Assembly: GCA_964438735.1 (NCBI GenBank) | Contig: CAYTLW010000047.1 | Location: 1 to 51,022 of the forward strand | Source of the DNA: CAYTLW01 sp964438735 | GTDB lineage: Bacteria > Myxococcota_A > UBA9042 | Length of the DNA: 51,022 nucleotides | Reading direction: 5' to 3' | Part shown: in pieces, positions 9,392 through 16,869 of the stretch | How positions within the stretch are numbered: the stretch's first letter is position 1 | Layout: the number at the start of each line of letters is the position of its first letter | Made by a program: the position numbers and the translations under genes | The notes under the pieces: model-generated | Told to the model about the DNA's origin: nothing | Seen by the model: the letters and a program-made list of their open reading frames with translations, nothing else | The model's database searches: none

Positions 9392-10279
9392 ATGGGCCTC
9401 GAGCCAAAACCACGGATCATCGGCTTCCTCTGCAACTGGTGAGCATACTCGGCGGCAGACCTCGCTGGAGTTTCCAGACAGCAGTATTCAGCTGAGATCA
9501 AGATCGTCCGGCTCATGTGCACGGGCCGCGTCGATCTATCCTTCCCGCTGCGCGCCTTCCTGAACGGCGCTGACGGCGTGTTCGTGGGTGGTTGTTGGCC
9601 CGGCGAGTGCCACTACATCACCGAGGGCAACTACGACGCCATGGGCAATATGATGCTCTGCCGCAAGCTGATGGAGCATGTTGGTTTGAATCCCAAGCGT
9701 CTCCGCTTGGAGTGGGTGGCGGCGTCCGAGGGCAGTCGATTTGCCGAGGTGATGGACGACTTCGGCACCCAACTGAAGGAGCTGGGACCCCTGGGCCAGG
9801 CCGAGGGGTTGGATCCCGTCGAGATGAAGGCCGGGTTGGAGACTGTCTACCAGATGGTGCCCCAGGCGAAGCTGCTGGTGCGCGAGAAGCTGGGCGTTCG
9901 CAAGAAGTCCGAGGCCGCCTATGAGAAGCTCTACGCCAGCAAGAAGACGGAGAAGTTGATCGCCGCCTTCCTGGCGGATCCGGCGTCCACCTCCGAGGAG
10001 CTGCCGGCGTACTACATCGAGCCGGAGAAGTGTGTTGGCTGCGAGTTATGCCTGAAGAAGTGCCCGATTCAGGCCATCGATGGGTCGTTGAAGGTGATCC
10101 ACGAGATCGACCAGGAAGACTGCACCCATTGTGGCACCTGCTACTACGCCTGCCCGCCGAAGATCGGCGCGGTTCGCAAGGTGATCGATGGCGTCATTCC
10201 GGACGGCATTCCGGCTGCAGATCGGGTGCTTGCCAAGGGTGAAGGCAAGAAGAAGCGGGCTCGGGTTGAGGGTGGTTGA
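9392..10279 (+). CDS. bamF: MvhD-like selenoprotein subunit BamF (in-frame TGA = selenocysteine 17)
   Basis: Reading from ATG 9392 (AGGAG at 9381-9385) gives MGLEPKPRIIGFLCNW, then TGA at 9440-9442, then AYSAADLAGVSRQQYSAEIK and onward in the same frame to TGA 10277-10279, 295 residues in all. MvhD/FlpD proteins have CNWC followed by an AGADLAG-like stretch here, so the TGA stands at a conserved Cys and must encode Sec. An ATG at 9515 in the same frame would drop the conserved N-terminus. The N-terminal MvhD domain should hold a 2Fe-2S cluster. The C-terminal part has two ferredoxin motifs, CVGCELCLKKCP and CTHCGTCYYACP. The subunit is proposed to exchange electrons between BamE and a hydrogenase- or NADH-linked partner. 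BamGHI are absent from this window. Confidence 0.92.
9443..9496 (+). promoter_or_regulatory. Candidate bacterial SECIS element just downstream of the bamF UGA
   Basis: The bases after the UGA can fold. CUCGGC at 9448-9453 pairs with GCUGAG at 9491-9496 (six pairs, one G-U). Inside it CUGG at 9465-9468 pairs with CCAG at 9474-9477, closing the five-base loop AGUUU at 9469-9473. The apical loop contains a GU, as SelB-recognised loops do, and lies 27-31 bases after the UGA. The fold was drawn by hand without energies; the middle of the stem is imperfect. Confidence 0.45.
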
Positions 10280-10291
10280 GGGCCTTGGTCG

Positions 10292-10319
10292 TTCAAAAGG
10301 GATCTAGATCCCTTTTGAA
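10292..10319. terminator. Bidirectional terminator: 28-bp perfect palindrome
   Basis: TTCAAAAGGGATC, TA, GATCCCTTTTGAA reads identically on both strands. It lies in the 79-base gap between bamF and the converging adenosine deaminase gene. The arm gives a strong hairpin with A-rich and T-rich flanks on either strand, so it can end transcription from both sides. Confidence 0.75.
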
Positions 10320-10358
10320 GACAAAGCAGCTTGATTGGTTGCCGAACGCAGGCCCTCC

Positions 10359-12047
10359 TCAGGGCTGCGCGGCCTCAAACACTGCAAAGCGCTGCTCCAG
10401 CGCCCACTGCATCGCCGCCTTGTCGCTGCTGTCGAGGTAGGTCTGGCATGGCTGAGGCACCGACGCGTCGCCGTAAGTTGCGGTCGCAGCCGGCTCGCAG
10501 GCCGTCACCGCCTGCGGCGGGTCCAGGGCAAGCCAGAGGCTGCCTCCGGGCAGGAACGACTTGTCCAGGCTCGTGCGGGCCATGCGCTTGAGCGTGCGGT
10601 AGTCCAGCTCCTGATCGAGCACGGCGCGCCGATACTCGCCCGCCATGCTCGAGCGCGAGATCCCCTGGTCGTCGGTGGCCAGGGCCACGGGCACCCCCTT
10701 GCCGATGTACGCCCACAGCGGGTGCGCGGCCCCGCTGACCTCGAGAATCTGGATGTTGCTGCTCAACCCGATCTCCACCATCACGCCCAGTTCTTTCATC
10801 GTCGCCATCAGACTGTCTGGATCGCTCTCCTTGAGCACATCCACGCCGTGGCCGATCCGCCTGGCGTGGGCGATTTCCACCGCCTTTCGGATGTGGTCGA
10901 TGCCGTCGATGGTGTAGCCCGACGGCAGGTATTCCGACACCAACTCGCCCGCGTGCAGCGAGATGAGCAGCGGGCTCTTGCCGGCGTACGCCTCGTGCAG
11001 GTACCCCAGCATCGCCATCTGGCGGTCATAGGGCTTGAGCGCACCCTTGGAATCCTCCGGGCCCACCAGGTTCAGACCGACCAGCCGAGGCTCGACCATG
11101 GCCGCCTCGAACGCCGCGACCATCTGCGCGAACACCTTGGGGCCGCTGCCGCTGCGCGAGATGTAGACCATGTAGCGCACGCCGACCCGGCACGCACTGT
11201 GCGGCGTGGGACCATCGCAACCCAGCTCTTTGCGGGCGCCGGCCTCCGTATTCTTGATGTCGTTGATGATGGCATCGGTCGACTGGTACCACTGGGCGTC
11301 GGCCAGAAGCGCCTTGTGGAACTTCTCGAAGTCCTTCTCGAACAGGCCACCGCCCGTCCACACCTTGCTGCCCTCCTCCTTGGCGATGTAGTTCGAGTGC
11401 AGCATCGGCTCGAGGTAGAGCATGTTCTCGCTGTCGGCTCGCTTCATCACGTCGGCCAGGCTCCTGGCGTGGTAGGCCGATCCGCTGATGGCGCCGAACT
11501 TGCCGAACGCCGCGAAGAAGTGCTCCTTGCCGGTCTCCTTTCCTGGCACGAAGCCCTCCATCGACCACGCGCCGATGACCTCGTCGAACAGCGGGTCGCC
11601 CGGTTCGGGGACAGGAGCCGAGTTGCTCGAGTTGTCGCACGATTTGGACAGCGCCAGGTTGTATGTCTTGATGCAGAAGCCGCCGTCTTCGCGGGCCCAC
11701 TCCATGTACGTCTCCGCGTAGACCGAGCCCGACAGGTGCAGGTGCAGGTCGCCACCCTTGGGCACCGCGGCCAGAAACGCGTCGAGCGCTGCGGCGTTCT
11801 CCAGGACCGCTACGAGGCGCTCTGCGGCACGCTGTTCAGCGGCCAGAGCGCACTGCTTTGGCGTGTCGACGCAGGGCACATGGGCGTCCGGGGCGCCGCT
11901 GCCATCCGCCGTCGCGCCGGCGTCGGCCTGCCCGTCCGCGTTCCCTGTTGCGCCATCGGCGGAGTCGGGCGTCGTCGCAGCAGGATCAGCGCACGCCACG
12001 CTGAGCAGTACGAGCGCGAAGAAGGCATGGGTGAGCGAGGGCTTCAT
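10359..12047 (-). CDS. Secreted lipoprotein adenosine deaminase (ADA/ADGF-like)
   Basis: 562 residues; the start at 12047 has AGGAGA upstream on the minus strand. A signal sequence ends LLSVAC (lipobox), followed by a linker of about 40 residues rich in D, G and A. The catalytic TIM-barrel shows the metallo-deaminase motifs in order: DLHLHLSG near residue 100 (two zinc His), SLHAGE (zinc His and catalytic Glu), RIGHGVDV (catalytic His), and ATDDQG (zinc Asp). It should hydrolyse adenosine, or another adenine nucleoside, to inosine and ammonia outside the inner membrane, as extracellular ADGF/CECR1 enzymes do. Internal Cys pairs fit an exported protein. The role may be nucleoside scavenging. 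Family assignment is firm; substrate is inferred. Confidence 0.85.
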   Translation of the reverse strand: MKPSLTHAFFALVLLSVACADPAATTPDSADGATGNADGQADAGATADGSGAPDAHVPCVDTPKQCALAAEQRAAERLVAVLENAAALDAFLAAVPKGGDLHLHLSGSVYAETYMEWAREDGGFCIKTYNLALSKSCDNSSNSAPVPEPGDPLFDEVIGAWSMEGFVPGKETGKEHFFAAFGKFGAISGSAYHARSLADVMKRADSENMLYLEPMLHSNYIAKEEGSKVWTGGGLFEKDFEKFHKALLADAQWYQSTDAIINDIKNTEAGARKELGCDGPTPHSACRVGVRYMVYISRSGSGPKVFAQMVAAFEAAMVEPRLVGLNLVGPEDSKGALKPYDRQMAMLGYLHEAYAGKSPLLISLHAGELVSEYLPSGYTIDGIDHIRKAVEIAHARRIGHGVDVLKESDPDSLMATMKELGVMVEIGLSSNIQILEVSGAAHPLWAYIGKGVPVALATDDQGISRSSMAGEYRRAVLDQELDYRTLKRMARTSLDKSFLPGGSLWLALDPPQAVTACEPAATATYGDASVPQPCQTYLDSSDKAAMQWALEQRFAVFEAAQP

Positions 12048-12702
12048 GGCGGCCGTCTCCTTGGGGGGCGACCGGAACGCCGCGTGGTGCCGCCGAGTTT
12101 ACCACGCGCTGCGCCTGAGGCCGACTCGAGCCCGCCAGAGCCCGCGCGCCTGGCTTGCCTCGCCGGCCGAAGACCGGCGTGGTTCGTTTGGTAGTGCCCA
12201 GTCAAGTAGTGTATCGGCGGCCTCCGCGTCATCGTCCTCCGGCGTCGGCTGCGACGACTCCAAACCAGACAGCTCAGACGCGGCGTCGGATTCAGGTGAC
12301 GCCACCACGACCGACAGAATCCGGGAGACCAGACAATCACTGTCCTGAGCCTTGAGATGTCCACCGTCGGCGGCACTTGGATGTGGGGAAAGCAGAGCCT
12401 CCCGAAGGCGTCGACCGTGCCGCCCGGCCAGAAGAGGACCATCAGATGCTCCGACGGCTTTGGCTTCGGGTTCGCCGGCGATGTGGACGGCGTCGGTCTC
12501 AACGCGACCGTTACATACCAGCCCCCGCAAGGCGCGTCGGGCAAGGCGACCACGGACGGAGTGCTGCAAATGTTGAAGGCCTGGGATAACTGCGAGACCT
12601 CCGGGGGAAGCCTCTGCAGATTCACGTCGAACTAGGCTAATCCCCTCGCCGCCGGCAATCCGGCCGCCCGTTCGCCGTCCGGACGCATCCAGGAGCCGCA
12701 AC
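12048..12702. other. 655-base gap with gene remnants only
   Basis: No complete gene is convincing here. The left part (12048-12299) has only short, composition-driven open frames. The right part contains an open stretch that looks like the C-terminal end of a lost gene (12300-12635, listed separately). The adjacent gene at 12703 also looks internally shortened, so the whole interval appears to be decaying. Confidence 0.5.
12300..12635 (+). pseudogene. C-terminal remnant of an unidentified, probably exported protein
   Basis: Frame 3 is open from a TGA at 12297-12299 to a TAG at 12633-12635. The translation reads sensibly from about 12310 (GDQTITVLSLEMSTVGGTW) and contains beta-strand-like segments and two C-terminal Cys (NCETSGGSLC). 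The first ATG, 12357, has no ribosome-binding site and would cut the strand pattern, so I read this as the 3' end of a gene that lost its start. An alternative is a real 92-residue protein from 12357. I do not recognise the family. Confidence 0.4.
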
Positions 12703-13188
12703 ATGCCAGCGCCGAAGCGCACGCCGCGCCGACACGCACGTACCCATGCGCGGAGCCTTGTTGCGCTCCTGGCGTTGTCTTGTGGGGTCGGGTTTCCAGC
12801 CGCAGCCGCCCCGCCGACCGCCGCGCCCCGGGCCGCCGCGCCATCGCCCGCGGACGCAGAAGCCGCGATGGGGGCGCTGAAGATCGCCGTGCGCTACACC
12901 AAGGAGCGCCGCTATAAGGAGGCGGCGAAGCTCTTTCATGACGCGTATCGCCTCGATCCCAAGGCCGAATACCTCTTCAACGCTGCACGCAGCATGGATT
13001 ACGACGTCTACCGGAGTCGAAAGGACGAGATCGACGGGCGGTTCGACCTGGGTTGGATTCTCACCGGCACCGGGGTGGTGGTGGGCGGCGCAGGCGTCTT
13101 CCTGGCGGCTACCGCGTCCAGCGGCAAGTCGGTGAGCCTGCTGCCCTGGAGGGCGGGCCGCGGGCTGACCCTGTCGGCCAGGTTCTGA
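12703..13188 (+). CDS. Exported TPR-type protein, apparently internally deleted
   Basis: 161 residues from ATG 12703 with AGGAG at 12691-12695. It has an Arg/His-rich N-terminus and a signal peptide ending near AAAAP. A helix pair typical of a TPR follows (AVRYTKERRYKEAAKLFHDA, then YRLDPKAEYLFNAARS). The sequence then jumps to a Gly/Val membrane-like segment (LGWILTGTGVVVGGAGVFLA) and ends in RGLTLSARF, an aromatic-terminated strand as in outer-membrane proteins. Related myxobacterial proteins are usually far longer, with more TPR and a linker between these parts, so an internal deletion near residue 105 is likely. The function is unknown and may be lost. Confidence 0.55.
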   Translation: MPAPKRTPRRHARTHARSLVALLALSCGVGFPAAAAPPTAAPRAAAPSPADAEAAMGALKIAVRYTKERRYKEAAKLFHDAYRLDPKAEYLFNAARSMDYDVYRSRKDEIDGRFDLGWILTGTGVVVGGAGVFLAATASSGKSVSLLPWRAGRGLTLSARF

Positions 13189-13255
13189 ACCGATTCGCGA
13201 CCGGGGGGGGCGTGACCCTCGCGGGTGCGGCGCCAGTCAAGGGAGAGCGGTCATC

Positions 13256-15616
13256 ATGAAGACGAATCCGTCGCTGGCCTGGGTGGTGGCGTTGGCCTGT
13301 GTGGCGGCTTGCAAAGGCGAGGACCTGCCGCGGGAGGCTTTCGCTTCGAACGTCGACGCCGGACAGACTCAGGACTCGGATACTCCCCATGGCGATGGCG
13401 CCGCTCTCGACGGCGCTGCTCTCGACGGCACGGATGACGGATCCATCGGGGACGGCTCGAGTGATGGGGCCGCCGACGCCGGCTCCACCGCACCCCTGTA
13501 CGCCGCCGGCCGCATCGCCGCGGGCAATGGGGTGACCTGCGTCCTCGACGCCAGCAAGCAGGTGTGGTGCTGGGGCGATGGCTACTACGGCGTTGCCGGG
13601 CAGGGTCCGGACAAGAACGCCTGGCTGCCCGCGAAGGTGAAGGCGCTCAACGAGGTGACCTATGTGGATCTGACCGCGGACCACGCCTGCGCCGTCCGCT
13701 CCGGTGGAAAGGTATACTGTTGGGGCGCCAACAATGGCGGTCAGATCACGGTCGATGGCGCTTCAGTCGTCACGTCGCCCGTCGCCGTCGCCGGCATCGC
13801 AGACGCCGTGGCCGTGGCGGCTTGCAGCTACCACTCCTGCGCGTTGCTCAAGGACGGCACGGTGTCGTGCTGGGGCGGCAATGACTACGGCCAGCTGGGC
13901 CGCGGCACCAACTCGGACGACGCTGCCAAGCCCGGCAAGACCAAGCTCTCCGGCAAGGCGGTCGCGCTGGCTTGCGGCAACGATGTGACCTGCGCGCTGG
14001 TCGACGGCGGTGAGGTGTGGTGTTGGGGAACGAACAGCAAAGGTCAGCTTGGCTCCGGCTCTACCATCGACAGCCCGCTGCCCCTGAAGGTGCAAGGCCT
14101 CGGGCCAGCCGTCGGGGTCATGGTGGGCACAGGACACGCCTGCGCTGTGCTGGCCGATGGCGGGGTCTCGTGCTGGGGTTCCAACAGTGACCATGAGCTC
14201 GGCCGATCCAACAATCCGCCGCCAGCCGGCGCCGGACAGCGCGCGCTGAAGCCGGTCACCGTCAAGGACGCCAAGGGCGTGGTTGGCGGCGTCGCCGGTG
14301 GCACGCATTCCTGCGCGGTGACCGGCGACGGCAACGCGCTGTGTTGGGGTCGCAACGAGTTCGGCGCGCTCGGTGACGGCACCGGCGCCAACGCCACGGC
14401 GGCGACACAGGCCACGATCAGCGATGTTGTGGCGGTCACCGCCGGGCGCGCGCATTCGTGCGCCGTCGACACCGCCGGGGATGTGTGGTGCTGGGGCAAC
14501 AACGGGCACGCCGCTGTCGGGACCGGTAAACAGCCCGATACAGCCGGCTTCCACAACGTGCCTGGCCTGAAGTCCGCCGCCTCGTTGTCGGCCGGTCAAA
14601 GGCATACCTGCGCGGTCGCTGGCGGCTATCCCTGGTGTTGGGGACGCAACAACCACGGCGAGGTGTCCTCGGACGACGACCGCTGGATCGTGCCCGCGCC
14701 CGTGCAGGTCGGTTGGGATAAGGTCAGCCAGGTCAGCGCAGGGGATGACGCGACCTGTGCGGTCACCCTCACCGGGGAGCTGCTCTGCTGGGGACGCATC
14801 GGCTGGGACGCCACGAAGGGCGATTTTTCGGTAGGCGACAACAAGATCGTGAGCGTCAAGGGCATGGCCGGCGTGGCCCACGTCAGCGTTGGCGCCTCCC
14901 ATCGCTGCGCGATCGACAAGGCCGGCAAGGCCTGGTGCTGGGGCACCAACAGCTACCGGGAACTCGGCACCGGCAACGACACGCCGTCCGCGACGCCACT
15001 GCCGGTGCAGATGACGGTGACGATGGCCTCGATCTACGCCGGCAATACGACCACATGCGCCATCGCCAAAGGCAACCAGGTGTGGTGCTGGGGCGACGAG
15101 AATGCGGCCCGGCTGGGCCACAGTCAGGGCAACGGACCGGCGCCAGTCGCGGGACTGAAAGCCACGTACATCGCACACGGCACCTCGCATACCTGCGCGC
15201 TGGACCTGACCGGCGGCGTATGGTGCTGGGGCGATAACGACTGGGACCAGCTTGGCACAGGCGACGCCAAGACCCACAACGTACCCGTCAAGATCGCCCA
15301 CGCGGGCAAGGCGACCGCGCTCGCTGTCGGGGCCGACCACACGTGTACTTCGGTCGGCGGTCAGCTCTACTGCTGGGGCAACAACGACGCCATGCAGACG
15401 CTCGGCAAGCTGCTCGTGGGCGCGGACAACCGCGTGATCAAGCCGACCAAGGTCGATGTCACGGGGGTGACCGCCATCGCCGCGGCCGACGACCACACCT
15501 GCACGCTCGCCAAGGGCAACGGCGTGACGTGCCTGGGCTCGAACACCTACGGCCAGCTGGGCGTGACGACACCCGGCGCGATGGAGTTGTCGCCGGTCAA
15601 GCTGAAGTTTGAGTAG
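13256..15616 (+). CDS. RCC1-repeat lipoprotein
   Basis: 786 residues; ATG 13256 follows GGGAGAG. The signal sequence ends CVAAC (lipobox) and leads into a linker of about 60 residues rich in D, G and A. The rest consists of RCC1-like repeats of about 50 residues with the pattern C-A-V-x-x-G-G-x-V-W-C-W-G-x-N-x-x-G-Q-L-G. I count fourteen CWG or CLG units, enough for two seven-bladed propellers. Each blade carries a Cys upstream of the CWG, so disulfides between strands are likely. Such proteins are common in Myxococcota as surface propellers; no enzymatic residues are apparent. It is followed by a likely terminator. Confidence 0.85.
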   Translation: MKTNPSLAWVVALACVAACKGEDLPREAFASNVDAGQTQDSDTPHGDGAALDGAALDGTDDGSIGDGSSDGAADAGSTAPLYAAGRIAAGNGVTCVLDASKQVWCWGDGYYGVAGQGPDKNAWLPAKVKALNEVTYVDLTADHACAVRSGGKVYCWGANNGGQITVDGASVVTSPVAVAGIADAVAVAACSYHSCALLKDGTVSCWGGNDYGQLGRGTNSDDAAKPGKTKLSGKAVALACGNDVTCALVDGGEVWCWGTNSKGQLGSGSTIDSPLPLKVQGLGPAVGVMVGTGHACAVLADGGVSCWGSNSDHELGRSNNPPPAGAGQRALKPVTVKDAKGVVGGVAGGTHSCAVTGDGNALCWGRNEFGALGDGTGANATAATQATISDVVAVTAGRAHSCAVDTAGDVWCWGNNGHAAVGTGKQPDTAGFHNVPGLKSAASLSAGQRHTCAVAGGYPWCWGRNNHGEVSSDDDRWIVPAPVQVGWDKVSQVSAGDDATCAVTLTGELLCWGRIGWDATKGDFSVGDNKIVSVKGMAGVAHVSVGASHRCAIDKAGKAWCWGTNSYRELGTGNDTPSATPLPVQMTVTMASIYAGNTTTCAIAKGNQVWCWGDENAARLGHSQGNGPAPVAGLKATYIAHGTSHTCALDLTGGVWCWGDNDWDQLGTGDAKTHNVPVKIAHAGKATALAVGADHTCTSVGGQLYCWGNNDAMQTLGKLLVGADNRVIKPTKVDVTGVTAIAAADDHTCTLAKGNGVTCLGSNTYGQLGVTTPGAMELSPVKLKFE

Positions 15617-15627
15617 CCGGCGATGAT

Positions 15628-15664
15628 GGGGGCCGCCTTGGCGCGCTCGCGTCCCCCTTTCTTG
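15628..15664 (+). terminator. Rho-independent terminator candidate after the RCC1 gene
   Basis: GGGGG-C-CGC at 15628-15636 pairs with GCG-T-CCCCC at 15649-15657 (one C/T mismatch), with a 12-base loop, followed by TTTCTT. It begins 12 bases after the RCC1 stop codon. The stem was drawn by hand. Confidence 0.5.
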
Positions 15665-15816
15665 CCGCAATCGCGGCCCTGTCTGTCAAAGCCAGGCCCC
15701 CTTGCGGGCGGCAGATATAGCGGGTAAGCGTGGTGGTCAGGTGATCGAAGCGCACAGCGGCAAGCGACCGTCTGCAGCGGCGCTGGTCAGGACACATCGC
15801 ACTCGAGAGGCTCACA

Positions 15817-16869
15817 ATGGCTGATAAACCAGAGGGCTGGAGTTTCGACGACGTGCCAGAGCATGGCCTCGGTGTCGCGCTCAGGCCGTTCAAGAAGTAC
15901 CTCGAACCGCTTCGCGGCAAGGGGCGGCTGGTGTTCACCATCATCGTCGTCGTTTTGCTACTGATCATCAGCGGCTCGACCTTCTTCCAGCTGGAGCCGG
16001 AAGAAGAGGCCGTGGTCCTGCGCTTCGGGGAGCCGATCCCCGGAACGTTCGGTCCCGGACTACACATGAAGATCCCCTTCGTGGACGAGGTATTGCCCGT
16101 GCCGGTGAATCGGCAGCACCGGCTCGAGTTCGGCTTCCGGGACGTGCCGACCGCGTCGGCCAGCGTGGGCAAGAAGGGGCTGTCCGTAGAGTCGTTGATG
16201 CTCACGGGTGACCTCATGCTGGTCCATGTGCGGTGGTCCCTGGTGTACAAGATCGACGACATCCACACCTGGCTGTTCAAGATCAAGGATCGGGAGTCCA
16301 CCATCCGGGACATCTCCATGGGCGTGATGCGCCAGATTGTCGGCGACTATTCGCTGGACGAGGTGCTCACCACCAAGCAGTTGGAGATCGCCAACCTGGC
16401 CCATTCCACCTCGCAGGAGGCCCTGCGGAAGAAGGTGCCGACCGGCGTGCAGATTACCGAGGTCGCCATCAAGTCGGCGGACGTGCCCGAGAAGGCGCGC
16501 AAGGCGTTCGACGACCTGACACGGACCCTGGCCAAGGTGCAGGGCGAGCTGGCCGAAGCCAAGGCGGATCAGGACAACGTCATCGGCAAGGCCCGCCGGC
16601 AGAAGAACGAGTCCATCGGCAAGGCGGAGAAGGACCTGGCGCAGGTCGTGGAGAACGCCCGCGGCGAGGCGAGCGCGTTTCTGGCCAAAGCCGAGGAGTA
16701 CAACCTCGCGCCCGAGATCACCCGCCAATGGATGTACCTCAAGGCGATGACGAAGGTGCTCGGCAGACTCCAAGAGAAGATCGTCATCGAGGACAGCAAG
16801 GGCGGCGGGGTGGCCATGCACCTGCCCATCAAGGACTTCTTCACCGCGCCGAAGGGAGGTGGCAAATGA
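15817..16869 (+). CDS. hflK: SPFH/band-7 membrane protein HflK-like
   Basis: 350 residues; ATG 15817 with GAGAGG upstream. There is a cytoplasmic N-terminus of about 45 residues, one membrane helix (VFTIIVVVLLLIISGSTFF), and then the SPFH domain beginning EPEEEAVVLRFGEPIPGTFGPG. A helical coiled-coil follows around residues 235-310, rich in A, K, E and Q. HflK pairs with HflC (next gene, four-base overlap) to form a large periplasmic cage around the FtsH protease that controls its access to membrane proteins. It lacks the long Gly-rich N-terminus of enterobacterial HflK, as is common elsewhere. Confidence 0.85.
   Translation: MADKPEGWSFDDVPEHGLGVALRPFKKYLEPLRGKGRLVFTIIVVVLLLIISGSTFFQLEPEEEAVVLRFGEPIPGTFGPGLHMKIPFVDEVLPVPVNRQHRLEFGFRDVPTASASVGKKGLSVESLMLTGDLMLVHVRWSLVYKIDDIHTWLFKIKDRESTIRDISMGVMRQIVGDYSLDEVLTTKQLEIANLAHSTSQEALRKKVPTGVQITEVAIKSADVPEKARKAFDDLTRTLAKVQGELAEAKADQDNVIGKARRQKNESIGKAEKDLAQVVENARGEASAFLAKAEEYNLAPEITRQWMYLKAMTKVLGRLQEKIVIEDSKGGGVAMHLPIKDFFTAPKGGGK

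Noticed and set aside
9515..10279. Starting bamF at the ATG at 9515
   Set aside because: The shorter protein would lack the CNWC/U and AGADLAG-like start of the MvhD domain; the TGA at 9440 is in frame and at a conserved Cys position.
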